From contig JACXWD010000006.1 in the NCBI GenBank assembly GCA_014764515.1, forward strand, positions 1-62,324: a stretch of 62,324 bases of DNA. Direction: 5' to 3'. Positions 1-7,897 of the stretch are shown here, piece after piece (positions within the stretch are counted from its first letter, which is position 1; the number at the start of each line of letters is the position of its first letter). Made by a program: the position numbers and the translations under genes. The notes beneath the pieces were generated by a model. The model made no database searches. It was not told the DNA's origin and saw only the letters and a list, made by a program, of their open reading frames with translations. Origin of the DNA: Candidatus Polarisedimenticola svalbardensis (GTDB taxonomy: Bacteria > Acidobacteriota > Polarisedimenticolia > Polarisedimenticolales > Polarisedimenticolaceae).

Positions 1-86
1 TCATTCCCTTTGCAAGGTCCCCCTCCCCTTTTTTTACGACTTTGTTCGATAAAGTCTATGATTTTTGCAAACAACAGATAATAAAC

Positions 87-98
87 AGGTTGGAACCT
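87..98. repeat. Short inverted repeat AGGTT-GG-AACCT
   Basis: A perfect 5-bp inverted repeat with a 2-base centre lies in the AT-rich 254-bp leader before the TPR gene. It could be an operator. The rest of 1-254 shows no convincing promoter with normal spacing and no RNA gene. Confidence 0.25.
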
Positions 99-254
99 TG
101 AACACACTCCAGGCCTCTTTGCGCCTTGGTTATAACCCAGCCATATTGACGCATATAATACCAAAAGGACAGATAGCGTGGAAAATTTCTGTCACCGAAC
201 TGCTGATGTTACAATGCTTCGCCCGGCGGCATCAAGCGTGAGGGGATCCCGTAC

Positions 255-903
255 ATGGCCCGAATAACCCCCTGCTCTACCCTGGTTGCATCCCTGGCCA
301 CCCTCCTGATCATTATTTCAAGCGCAACCGCCCAGCAGGTCCGGGATCCCCTGCGACCGGACGCCCCACCGAAACAGACCACTGCAGAGAACGAGCAGCC
401 GGCCGGGGCGAACCTCTCGGAAGCAGGCGCCCGGATCAAGGCACAGGACTACGAAGGCGCAGTTCTGCTCCTCGAGCCCCAACTCGAGAAGTTTCCCGAA
501 GACCCGAGACTGCTTCTCATGCTTGGTGAAGTTCGGCTGGCCCTCAATCGCCCGGACCGAGGTTTCCGGCGATGCCGCTTCCCTGTATATCCAGGCCCGG
601 AACCCGGTGGAAGCGGAGAATGTTCTGGCGGCGGGGGCCGATCATGGATTCCAGTCGGCCCGGCACTACTACAGCCTGGGGGCGGCCTACTATAAGAAGA
701 AGATGTACGACCGGGCCGTCGCCGCCTACATGCAATGCCTGGAACAGAAGCCGACCCACGCCAACGCGGAGCGGGGCATAGGCCTCTCCCCGGAGAAGGC
801 AGGCAAGGGACCGGAAGCGGCGGCGCACTTCCGTAAATACCTGGAACTAAAGCCGGATGCTCGCGATCGCGAGCGGATTCTGGAGGCGATCGGAGGCGAC
901 TAG
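255..903 (+). pseudogene. Secreted TPR-repeat protein, broken by a frameshift
   Basis: The first half (255 to about 555) encodes a signal peptide (hydrophobic core ending in SSATA-QQ) and a helical start with a TPR-like stretch ending LLLMLGEVRLALNRP. The second half (about 550 to 903) continues in the +1 frame with AASLYIQARNPVEAENVL and two TPR-like repeats (YYSLGAAYYKKKMYDRAVAAY and AAAHFRKYLELKP). Joined, they would make one TPR protein of about 215 residues. The junction lies near 545-575 and has no obvious slippery site, so a sequencing error or a real mutation is more likely than programmed shifting. The ATG at 255 has a GAGGGG ribosome site at 240-245. Likely a periplasmic protein-interaction protein; partner unknown. 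Confidence 0.7.
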
Positions 904-980
904 ACCGGCCGCCGACCCGGGCCGCCGGCCCTTGCAACGGCTATACCGATCCGGTATCATGCTCGCTGGTTTGTGCGCAA

Positions 981-1002
981 GGCGGGCAAAGCTCGCCTTT
1001 TT
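981..1002 (+). terminator. Terminator-like hairpin between TPR gene and rimP
   Basis: GGCGGGC at 981-987 pairs with GCTCGCC at 991-997 (one G-T pair) around an AAA loop, and a run of five T follows. This is the form of an intrinsic terminator. It ends 31 bases before the likely rimP start, so it either ends the TPR transcript or acts as an attenuator in the rimP leader. Confidence 0.6.
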
Positions 1003-1033
1003 CTATTTGTACGGACTTGTGTCGGAGACCGGA

Positions 1034-1519
1034 TTGGTAACTGGAGTCGAACAAAAGAAAGCGGATACCGAGATGCTCACCCTGTCGGCGGGCCTCGCTC
1101 AATCCATGGGGATTGAGATTGTGGAATTTCGCTTTCTCGGCTCCGGATCAGACGCCGTTCTTCGTATCGATGTGGATCGGGCAGGGCCTGCCGGGGTCAC
1201 GCTGGATGATTGCCAGCGTTTCAGTATGGCCCTTGAGATGACCATGGACGATCGCGACCTTATCGACCATGGCTACACTCTGGAAGTGTCCTCCCCGGGG
1301 ATGGACAGGCCGATCGCCACCGACGACGACATCCGGCGCAATACGGGACGTAAGGTCATGGCCGATGTTCAGGCGGCAGACGGCGGAACCGCACGGGTGG
1401 TGGGCATCCTGCTGGGGATCGAGGACGGCATATTGGTTCTGGGACCGGTGGATGCTGAAGCGGGCGGACGGTTCCCGTGGACGGAAGTCGTTCACCTGCA
1501 GCAGTTTTTGCCTTTTTGA
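1034..1519 (+). CDS. rimP: Ribosome maturation factor RimP
   Basis: RimP assists late maturation of the 30S ribosomal subunit in the cytoplasm. The protein shows the family core, with MGIEIVEFRFLG near the N-terminus, DDCQRFSMALE, and YTLEVSSPGMDRPI in the middle, followed by a small beta-rich C-terminal domain. I place the start at TTG 1034 because a GGAG lies at 1024-1027, 6 bases upstream. An in-frame GTG at 1019 has no ribosome site, and ATG 1073 would also keep the core. The reading frame stays open back to 857, through the upstream hairpin, which is unlikely to be coding. It heads the nusA-infB operon, the usual place for rimP. Confidence 0.85.
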   Translation: MVTGVEQKKADTEMLTLSAGLAQSMGIEIVEFRFLGSGSDAVLRIDVDRAGPAGVTLDDCQRFSMALEMTMDDRDLIDHGYTLEVSSPGMDRPIATDDDIRRNTGRKVMADVQAADGGTARVVGILLGIEDGILVLGPVDAEAGGRFPWTEVVHLQQFLPF

Positions 1520-1572
1520 TATAGTTTCAGGTTGCCTTCACCGTTCCACGAAGGCACAGGAGTTCGAGACTC

Positions 1573-3054
1573 ATGAGCAGCGAGCTTTACCACACAATCG
1601 AAGCGATTGGCCGTGAGAAAGGGATCGATGCCGAGGTCGTCATCCAGGCGATCGAGGAGGCGTATGCCGCCGCCTCGAGAAAGTACTATCGCAGCAAGGA
1701 AGATTACGGCGCCCGGTTCGACAAGCAGAGCGGCAAGTTCGCTCTTTTCCAGAAGCACGTGGTTGTTGAGGAAGAGGAGATGATGGATCCCCTCACCGAG
1801 ATCACCCTGGAAGAGGCGCAGGAAAAGCATCCTGAAATAGAGCTGGGTGAGGTGATCGAGACTCCCATCGCCGACGCCGAAGCTCCCCAGACCCGGATCG
1901 CCATTCAGGCCGCCAAGCAGGTCATCTTCCAGAAGGTCAAGGAAGCGGAGCGCGAACTGGTCTGGGTCGAATATCACGAGCGGGTAGGCGAACTGCTCAC
2001 CGGGCAGGTCAAGCGTTTCGACCGCGGGGACATGATCGTAGACCTGGGCCGGACCGAAGCGGTCATCTCCCGGCGTGAACAGTCCCGGGCGGAACATTAC
2101 AACCCGGGTGACAGGATCCGTGCAATTCTCATCAACGTCGAACGCCAGGGCAAAGGGCCTCAACTCCTCCTCTCACGGGCAGACGAACTGCTGGTGGCCA
2201 AGCTGTTCGAAATGGAAGTGCCGGAGATCTACGACGGCACGGTCATTATCCGGAACGTGGCCAGGGATGCAGGTGAGCGCAGCAAGGTCGCGGTCGATTC
2301 CACCGACCGGGACGTGGATCCGGTTGGCGCGTGCGTCGGCATGAAGGGCTCACGGGTCCAGGCCGTCATCCGTGAGTTGCGTGGCGAGAAAATCGATATC
2401 GTACAGTACAGCGACGAGCAGGAACTGTACGTCCGCAACGCCCTCAACCCGGCGATGATCAACCGGGTCTCCATACTCGACTACGACACCCGCGAGCTGG
2501 AAGTGATTGTCGGCGAAGACCAGCTCTCGCTGGCCATCGGCAAGCGCGGCCAGAACGTTCGCCTTGCCAGCAAGCTGGTCGAGTGGCACATCGATATCAA
2601 AAGCGAAGCGGAGAAGAAGGCCGAAGTCGAAGACGAGATGGAGCAGATGGCTTACGCCGTCGAGCAGATCCGGTCCCTTCCCGAAATTGAGGAAGAAGTC
2701 GCCAACCGCCTCCTTGACGCCGGGTTCCTGGCTGTTGAAGAGGTCGCGCTGGCGTCTCTCGAGGATCTGATGGCTATTGACGGGATCAACGAGGATCAGG
2801 CCATCGACATCCACGACGCCGCTGAAACACGGCTCGAAGAGTTGATAGCGGAAGAAGAGGCCCGGCTGGAAGCCGAAGAAGCTGCGGCAGCCGAGGCGGA
2901 AGCCGCCGGCGAAACCGCCGATACGGACGAACCGGCGCCTCTAGACGGCGAGGCCGTTGAGGGTGATGAAGTGCCGGATCCCCAGGACGAGGTGGCGACG
3001 GAAGCTGCCGACAGCGAATCGACCGACGACGGCGAGAAGGAGAGTGAGGGCTAA
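1573..3054 (+). CDS. nusA: Transcription elongation/termination factor NusA
   Basis: NusA binds RNA polymerase and nascent RNA and controls pausing, termination and antitermination. Visible parts are the N-terminal polymerase-binding domain (1-130), an S1 domain (about 138-205, with [14 protein letters not shown]), two KH domains (about 210-350, with [11 protein letters not shown] and [13 protein letters not shown]), and a helix-hairpin-helix type C-terminal repeat ([13 protein letters not shown]...IDGINEDQA). The last 65 or so residues are an unusual low-complexity acidic tail rich in Glu, Asp and Ala. AGGAG lies at about 1558-1562 before the ATG. No ylxR or L7Ae-like gene sits between it and infB, unlike in many bacteria. 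Confidence 0.97.
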   Translation: MSSELYHTIEAIGREKGIDAEVVIQAIEEAYAAASRKYYRSKEDYGARFDKQSGKFALFQKHVVVEEEEMMDPLTEITLEEAQEKHPEIELGEVIETPIADAEAPQTRIAIQAAKQVIFQKVKEAERELVWVEYHERVGELLTGQVKRFDRGDMIVDLGRTEAVISRREQSRAEHYNPGDRIRAILINVERQGKGPQLLLSRADELLVAKLFEMEVPEIYDGTVIIRNVARDAGERSKVAVDSTDRDVDPVGACVGMKGSRVQAVIRELRGEKIDIVQYSDEQELYVRNALNPAMINRVSILDYDTRELEVIVGEDQLSLAIGKRGQNVRLASKLVEWHIDIKSEAEKKAEVEDEMEQMAYAVEQIRSLPEIEEEVANRLLDAGFLAVEEVALASLEDLMAIDGINEDQAIDIHDAAETRLEELIAEEEARLEAEEAAAAEAEAAGETADTDEPAPLDGEAVEGDEVPDPQDEVATEAADSESTDDGEKESEG

Positions 3055-3078
3055 GCCCACACTCTACCGGGAGACGGA

Positions 3079-5763
3079 ATGGCGAAGATCAGGGTTTTCC
3101 ATCTGGCGAAAGAGCTGAAGGTCAACAGTGCGTTGATCCTCGAGCTGCTGGACATCATGGGTAAAGAGGTCAAATCGGACCTCAGCACCCTGGATGCCCG
3201 CACCGCCGACATGGTCCGGAAGCGACTTACCGCCGCCCTCGAGGCGGAGCGGGAGAAGCTTGCGGAGAAGACCCGCATCGAACATGAAATGATGGAACCG
3301 GAAGTCGCGGTTGTTGCCGAGGCCCAACCGGTTGAAGAGCCGGAGGAAGCGCCTGAGGATATGCCGGTGGACGAACCGGTTGAACTGCCGGTGGAAGTGC
3401 CTGAGCCCGTAGCCGCCGCGCCTGTGGCGGAAGAGCCTGTGGAAGACGACGAACCGGTTGAAGAGGTCGTCGAGCAGGAACCGGATGAGGAACCGGCCGC
3501 CACGCCGGCGCCGGCGGAGGAGCCGGAAAAACCGGCCATGGCAGCCAAGGCGGAGCAGGCTCCTCGTGAAGATTTCACCACCGCCCGTGCGGTGCGGCCG
3601 GGCACGCCCGGGAAGCGCACCCCCCGGGTTTTCGAAGCCAAGCGATTCCCCACCCTGGAAGCGATCCGGGCCCGGTCGATCAAGCCGAAGCCGGTGCCGA
3701 GACCGGCGCCTGCCCAGCGGCCCGGAATGGTCGGCCGCACCCCTGGCGCACCAGGCCGGTTTGGGGCTCCCGGTACACCCGGGCAGACCGTACCGCCGGC
3801 CGGGCGCCCCGGTTTCGGACGGCCGCAGCACACGCCAGGGGCCGGACCGGGCGGGAAGCGCAACAAACGCAAGAAGAAGAAAAAGGATGAGCTGAACCAG
3901 GCTCCCATCCCGTCCGCCAAGCCGAAGGCCGACCTGCCGCCGGTTCCGGAGAACATCACGATCTCCGAGGGCGTCAACGTCAAGGAACTGGCCGAGAAGC
4001 TGAACCGCAAATCGAAGGACGTCATCGCCAAGCTGATCGGCCGTGGTGTGCTTGCAACGATCAACCAGCCGCTGGATCCGGCAACGGCCGTTGAAGTCGC
4101 CCTGGAGTTTGGTTCGGTTGCCGAGGTCCTGAGCTTTGAGGAGATGGCCAAGCAGCAGGAGAAGGTTACCTCCGCCAAGTCCACCATCGGCGATGCCGCC
4201 AGCGAGGCCGAAGCCGAACTGCTGGCAGACGCCAGCCATCCGGCCCCGGTGGCGGAGCGACCTCCGGTGGTCACCGTCATGGGCCACGTGGACCACGGCA
4301 AGACCTCACTCCTGGATGCCATCCGGGCCGACAATGTCGTAGAAGGCGAGTACGGCGGCATCACCCAGCACATCGGAGCATACCAGGCCGAAGAGAAAGG
4401 CCGGAAGATCACCTTCCTGGACACGCCGGGCCACGAAGCGTTCACCATGATGCGCGCACGAGGCGCCCGTGCCACGGACATCGTGATCCTGGTGGTGGCG
4501 GCGGACGACGGAGTGAAGCCCCAGACTCTTGAGGCGATCGATCACTCCCGGGCTGCCGGCGTTCCGATCATCGTGGCGATCAACAAGATCGACAAGCCGG
4601 GGGCGGAACCGGCGCGGGTCAAGCAGCAACTGGCCGATCGCGAGATCCTCGTCGAGGAGTACGGTGGCGAAGTCGTGGCCTGCGAGGTGTCCGCAAAAAC
4701 GAAAGACGGCCTGGATCATCTACTGGAGATGGTGCTCCTGGTGGCCGACATGCTGGAACTGAAAGCGAGCCCTGAAAAAGCCGCCTCCGGTGTGGTCCTT
4801 GAGGCGCGCCTGGACAAGGCCCGGGGGGTCATCTCCACCGTGCTGGTCCAGGACGGCACCCTCAGTGTCGGAGACCCGTTCATCGCCGGTGCGACCCACG
4901 GCAAGGTCCGGGCGATGCTGGACCAGAGCGGACACAAGGTTTCCCAGGCCGGCCCAGCCACACCTGTCGAGGTCATGGGCCTGTCAACGGAGCCGGGCGC
5001 CGGCGACCTGTTCCAGGCGGTGGCAACCGAAGCCAAGGCGAGACAGATCGCCGGGTTCCGGCAGGAGAAACAGCGGTCCGCCGCGCTGGCGAAATCGTCC
5101 CGCCGCACCCTCGAGAGCCTGTCCCAGGAAATCGCCGAGGGCCATGTCAAGGATCTTCCCATCCTGCTGAAATCCGACGTCCAGGGCTCCATCGAAGCGA
5201 TCCAGAAAGCTCTGGGTGACCTCCCCGACGACAAGGTCAAGATCAACGTCGTCCGCTCTTCAACCGGCGCGATATCCCAGGCCGATGTTCTGCTGGCCTC
5301 TGCATCCGACGCGATCGTTGTCGGCTTCAACGTCCGGCCGAATAAAGAGGCCTCCGACGTCGCCAGGCACGAAAACGTCGAGATCCGTTGCTACACCGTC
5401 ATCTACGACATGATCAACGAGATCACCCAGGCGATGATCGGACTCCTGGAGCCGGACCTCAAGGAAGTGGTGTTGGGGCAGGCCCAGGTCCGGGAACTGT
5501 TCAAGGTACCCAAGATGGGGGTCATCGCCGGCTGTTACGTCAACGAAGGCAAGGTTACCCGCAACGCCGAGGTGCGGCTGCTGCGGGACAATGTCGTCAT
5601 CCACACCGGTAAGGTCGGATCGTTGCGACGCTTCAAGGACGATGCCGCCGAGGTCAAGCAGGGCTACGAGTGCGGCATCGGCATCGACGGATACAACGAC
5701 CTCAAGGACGGCGACATCATTGAGTTCTTCATCATGGAGAAGGTGGCTGTCCAGTCCCTGTGA
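3079..5763 (+). CDS. infB: Translation initiation factor IF-2
   Basis: IF-2 is the GTPase that places fMet-tRNA on the 30S subunit and promotes subunit joining. It has an N-terminal IF2_N motif ([20 protein letters not shown]), a long disordered linker that is acidic (about residues 70-160) and then Pro/Arg/Gly-rich, and a second IF2_N motif near residue 300. The G domain has G1 GHVDHGKT at 402-409, G3 DTPGH at 448, G4 NKID at 502 and SAK as G5. Domains II to IV reach the C-terminus. At 894 residues it is in the normal range for the long form. It follows nusA by 24 bases with a GGGAGACGG ribosome site. Confidence 0.98.
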   Translation: MAKIRVFHLAKELKVNSALILELLDIMGKEVKSDLSTLDARTADMVRKRLTAALEAEREKLAEKTRIEHEMMEPEVAVVAEAQPVEEPEEAPEDMPVDEPVELPVEVPEPVAAAPVAEEPVEDDEPVEEVVEQEPDEEPAATPAPAEEPEKPAMAAKAEQAPREDFTTARAVRPGTPGKRTPRVFEAKRFPTLEAIRARSIKPKPVPRPAPAQRPGMVGRTPGAPGRFGAPGTPGQTVPPAGRPGFGRPQHTPGAGPGGKRNKRKKKKKDELNQAPIPSAKPKADLPPVPENITISEGVNVKELAEKLNRKSKDVIAKLIGRGVLATINQPLDPATAVEVALEFGSVAEVLSFEEMAKQQEKVTSAKSTIGDAASEAEAELLADASHPAPVAERPPVVTVMGHVDHGKTSLLDAIRADNVVEGEYGGITQHIGAYQAEEKGRKITFLDTPGHEAFTMMRARGARATDIVILVVAADDGVKPQTLEAIDHSRAAGVPIIVAINKIDKPGAEPARVKQQLADREILVEEYGGEVVACEVSAKTKDGLDHLLEMVLLVADMLELKASPEKAASGVVLEARLDKARGVISTVLVQDGTLSVGDPFIAGATHGKVRAMLDQSGHKVSQAGPATPVEVMGLSTEPGAGDLFQAVATEAKARQIAGFRQEKQRSAALAKSSRRTLESLSQEIAEGHVKDLPILLKSDVQGSIEAIQKALGDLPDDKVKINVVRSSTGAISQADVLLASASDAIVVGFNVRPNKEASDVARHENVEIRCYTVIYDMINEITQAMIGLLEPDLKEVVLGQAQVRELFKVPKMGVIAGCYVNEGKVTRNAEVRLLRDNVVIHTGKVGSLRRFKDDAAEVKQGYECGIGIDGYNDLKDGDIIEFFIMEKVAVQSL

Positions 5764-5772
5764 TCCCGCCTG

Positions 5773-6102
5773 ATGACTATCGGGATATACACTCTGGAAC
5801 TGCATCTGCCCGGCTCCCGTTCCCTCAAGGACCGGCGGCAGGTGCTGCGCCGTGTCAAGGATCGGCTGCGGGCCAGGCATAACCTCTCCATCGCAGAACT
5901 GGACGAGTTCGGCGACCTGTTGCAACGAGCCGGTCTGATGATCGTCGCCGTTGCAGCCCGCCGGGAACAACTGGAAAAACTGTTCGAGACCGTGTTCAAC
6001 GAGATTCGGACCATGGTCCCCGGAGAGGTAATGGAAACCGGCGCCGAGTTCATGGAAGGCTGTGACGGCGGCCCCGCCGGCTGGGAAGGAGACATCCGTT
6101 GA
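5773..6102 (+). CDS. DUF503 (YlxP-like) protein
   Basis: A 109-residue protein opening with MTIGIYTLELHLPGSRSLKDRR, the signature of the DUF503 family. That family is commonly found between infB and rbfA and is linked by position to ribosome assembly; its biochemical role is not settled. It starts 9 bases after infB. Its TGA overlaps the TTG start of rbfA by 3 bases (TTGA), suggesting coupled translation. The C-terminus is Gly/Glu-rich and slightly longer than usual. Confidence 0.85.
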   Translation: MTIGIYTLELHLPGSRSLKDRRQVLRRVKDRLRARHNLSIAELDEFGDLLQRAGLMIVAVAARREQLEKLFETVFNEIRTMVPGEVMETGAEFMEGCDGGPAGWEGDIR

Positions 6103-6485
6103 GCAAGGTGCGAACCCAGCGGGTCGCGGATCAGATCCGTCAGACCCTGGCAGAGATCGTCATGCGGGAATTGCGGGATCCGGATATCGGGTTCGTCACC
6201 ATCACCGGAGTGGAGGTTTCCTCGGACCTGCGCTACGCCAAGGCGTTCGTTTCCACGATGGGGAGCCCGTCGGAGAAATCGGCGACTCTGGCCGCCCTTC
6301 GAAAGGCCGCCCCTTTCGCCCGGAGAGCCCTCGGCGACCGCATCCGGCTGCGGCACGTTCCCGAAATTCGTTTCCTTGAAGATCTCACCGAAAGCCGGGC
6401 AGGCAGAATCGAAGAGCTGATTCACGAGATCCAGGATGACCGTCCTCCGGAAACGCCGGAACCGGATGGAGACGACAAGCCGTGA
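6099..6485 (+). CDS. rbfA: 30S ribosome-binding factor RbfA
   Basis: RbfA is a cold-shock ribosome assembly factor that binds the 30S subunit near the 5' end of 16S rRNA. The 128-residue protein has the KH-type fold signatures: RVADQIRQTLAEIVMRELRDP, VTITGVEVSSDLRYAKAFVS, and RLRHVPEIRFLEDLTES. Start is TTG inside the TTGA overlap with DUF503. The stop overlaps the GTG start of truB by 4 bases. The C-terminus has a short charged extension. Confidence 0.95.
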   Translation: MSKVRTQRVADQIRQTLAEIVMRELRDPDIGFVTITGVEVSSDLRYAKAFVSTMGSPSEKSATLAALRKAAPFARRALGDRIRLRHVPEIRFLEDLTESRAGRIEELIHEIQDDRPPETPEPDGDDKP

Positions 6486-7402
6486 AACAGCTGCCGGAGG
6501 GACTCCTCCTGGTAGACAAATGTGCAGGGGTCACCAGCCACGACGTGGTCGCCCAGGTTCGCCGTCTTACCGGCCAGCGCAAGACCGGGCATGCCGGCAC
6601 ACTGGACCCGTTCGCAACCGGGCTTCTGCCGATGATGCTGGGCCGCGGGACCCGCCTGATCCGGTTCCTGCCTTCCTCTCCCAAGGTTTACCAGGGCACG
6701 CTTCAACTGGGCCGAACCACCTCTTCCGACGATGTCACCGGTGAAACCCTGACCGAACATGGCGGCAGACTGCCGGACGGGGATGGTGTCCTGCAGGCAG
6801 CCGGCAAGTTGACCGGACTCATCCGGCAGGTGCCGCCGGCGGTTTCCGCCCGCAAGGTTGACGGGGAACGGATGTACCGCCGGGCCCGGCGGGGAGAGAC
6901 GGTGGAGGCGCCGGCGACGGAAGTGGAAATATTCGAATTCAGCCTGAGCCCCACCGACAGTCCGGCAATCTGGTCGTTTACGGCGCAGGTATCCCCCGGA
7001 ACCTACATCCGGGCCCTGGCCAGGGATCTGGGTGCAGCACTGGAATGCGGAGGGGTCCTGGCCTCCTTGAAGAGGACGGCCATCGGGCCGTTCAGAGTGG
7101 AAGACGCAGTCCCCCTCCCGGAATGGGCCAGACCGGAACAGGTCCCGGATCTGGCGGAACACGTCACGTCCCTGGACCACCTTCCCCTCGACCTGCCTTC
7201 ATTACAGATCGAAAACCAGCGAGACGCCGGGCTTTTCCTGTCCGGTGGACGGTTGGACCTGGGGAACCGGGCCGGGACCGGCCCACAGTTTAGGGTGACA
7301 GGTCCTGACGGAACGTTGCTGGGAGTCGGCGAGGACAACGGGGGCGTGCTTCAGCCCCGAGTTGTGCTTCCGACGCCGGATTCGCCTGCTTGCCCGGGGT
7401 AG
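6482..7402 (+). CDS. truB: tRNA pseudouridine(55) synthase TruB
   Basis: TruB converts U55 in the T-loop of tRNAs to pseudouridine. The N-terminal catalytic part carries LLVDKCAGVTSHDVV and GHAGTLDPFATGLLP, the latter with the catalytic Asp, plus SPGTYIRALARDLG further on. Length 306 is typical, with a C-terminal PUA-like region. It starts with GTG in a 4-base overlap with rbfA. Confidence 0.96.
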   Translation: MKQLPEGLLLVDKCAGVTSHDVVAQVRRLTGQRKTGHAGTLDPFATGLLPMMLGRGTRLIRFLPSSPKVYQGTLQLGRTTSSDDVTGETLTEHGGRLPDGDGVLQAAGKLTGLIRQVPPAVSARKVDGERMYRRARRGETVEAPATEVEIFEFSLSPTDSPAIWSFTAQVSPGTYIRALARDLGAALECGGVLASLKRTAIGPFRVEDAVPLPEWARPEQVPDLAEHVTSLDHLPLDLPSLQIENQRDAGLFLSGGRLDLGNRAGTGPQFRVTGPDGTLLGVGEDNGGVLQPRVVLPTPDSPACPG

Positions 7403-7418
7403 GTCGCTGTGCTAACGT
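7390..7418 (+). promoter_or_regulatory. Possible sigma-70 promoter before rpsO
   Basis: TTGCCC (7390-7395), a 17-base spacer and TAACGT (7413-7418), with TG one base before the -10 (extended -10). The -35 lies inside the 3' end of truB. The match is partial, so this is a candidate only; it would let rpsO be made apart from truB. Confidence 0.3.
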
Positions 7419-7510
7419 GCAGGCTTCAAATCGGCAAGTATTGAGGCATCAAGCCTTTATGGAAATGTTCTGAGCCGTACGCATCTGTCGGCGGCCTCGG
7501 AGGAGAAAAA

Positions 7511-7780
7511 ATGCCCCTGCCCGTTGAACGAAAATCCGAGATCATCAGCGACTACCGCACCCACGATTCCGATACAGGATCACCTGAAGTGCAGGTCGCA
7601 CTATTGACCAAGCGGATCGAGCACCTCACCGGCCACTTCAAGACCCACGGCAAGGATCATCATTCCCGCCTCGGCCTCCTGAAAATGGTCGGCAAGCGCC
7701 GCCGTCTGCTGGACTACCTTAAAAGAAAAGATTACGAACGGTACCAGACGACTATTAAACGACTGGGACTCCGTAAGTAG
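7511..7780 (+). CDS. rpsO: 30S ribosomal protein S15
   Basis: S15 is a primary 16S rRNA-binding protein and forms bridge B4 with the 50S subunit. The 89-residue length and motifs are canonical: [53 protein letters not shown] strong GGAGGAG ribosome site lies 5 bases before the ATG. The 108-base leader after truB may hold an S15 autoregulatory structure, but I cannot define one by eye. pnp follows, as in many bacteria. Confidence 0.98.
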   Translation: MPLPVERKSEIISDYRTHDSDTGSPEVQVALLTKRIEHLTGHFKTHGKDHHSRLGLLKMVGKRRRLLDYLKRKDYERYQTTIKRLGLRK

Positions 7781-7788
7781 ACAAGCAC

Positions 7789-7811
7789 CATCCTCTCAGG
7801 TGAGAAGGATG
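7789..7811 (+). promoter_or_regulatory. Hairpin in the rpsO-pnp spacer
   Basis: CATCCT at 7789-7794 pairs with AGGATG at 7806-7811; CTC pairs with GAG inside it across a bulged A, with an AGGT tetraloop. There is no T-run, so it is not a standard terminator. It sits where enterobacteria have the rpsO terminator and the RNase III-cut pnp leader stem, and may serve RNA processing or PNPase autoregulation. Confidence 0.45.
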
Positions 7812-7897
7812 CGCCACAGGATCGTGCACCTGACGGAAGCGGCGCGGGATGTACCCGTGCATTCCAGGGCATGGTCTGATGTGGCTGGAGGCAAGAA

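Noticed and set aside
146-159. TTGACG and TATAAT in the first leader
   Set aside because: Only 2 bases separate them, so they cannot form a normal -35/-10 pair. No alternative -35 at 16-18 bases was convincing.
523-903. Independent small TPR gene starting at TTG 523
   Set aside because: Its first residues overlap the other half in a different frame and no ribosome site is evident; a frameshifted single gene explains both halves better.
857-1033. N-terminal extension of RimP
   Set aside because: The extension would read through the hairpin at 981-1002 and matches no RimP family sequence.
3051-4481. Long minus-strand frame opposite infB
   Set aside because: Ser/Gly/Ala-rich low complexity created by the GC-rich codons of IF-2; no ribosome site or domain.
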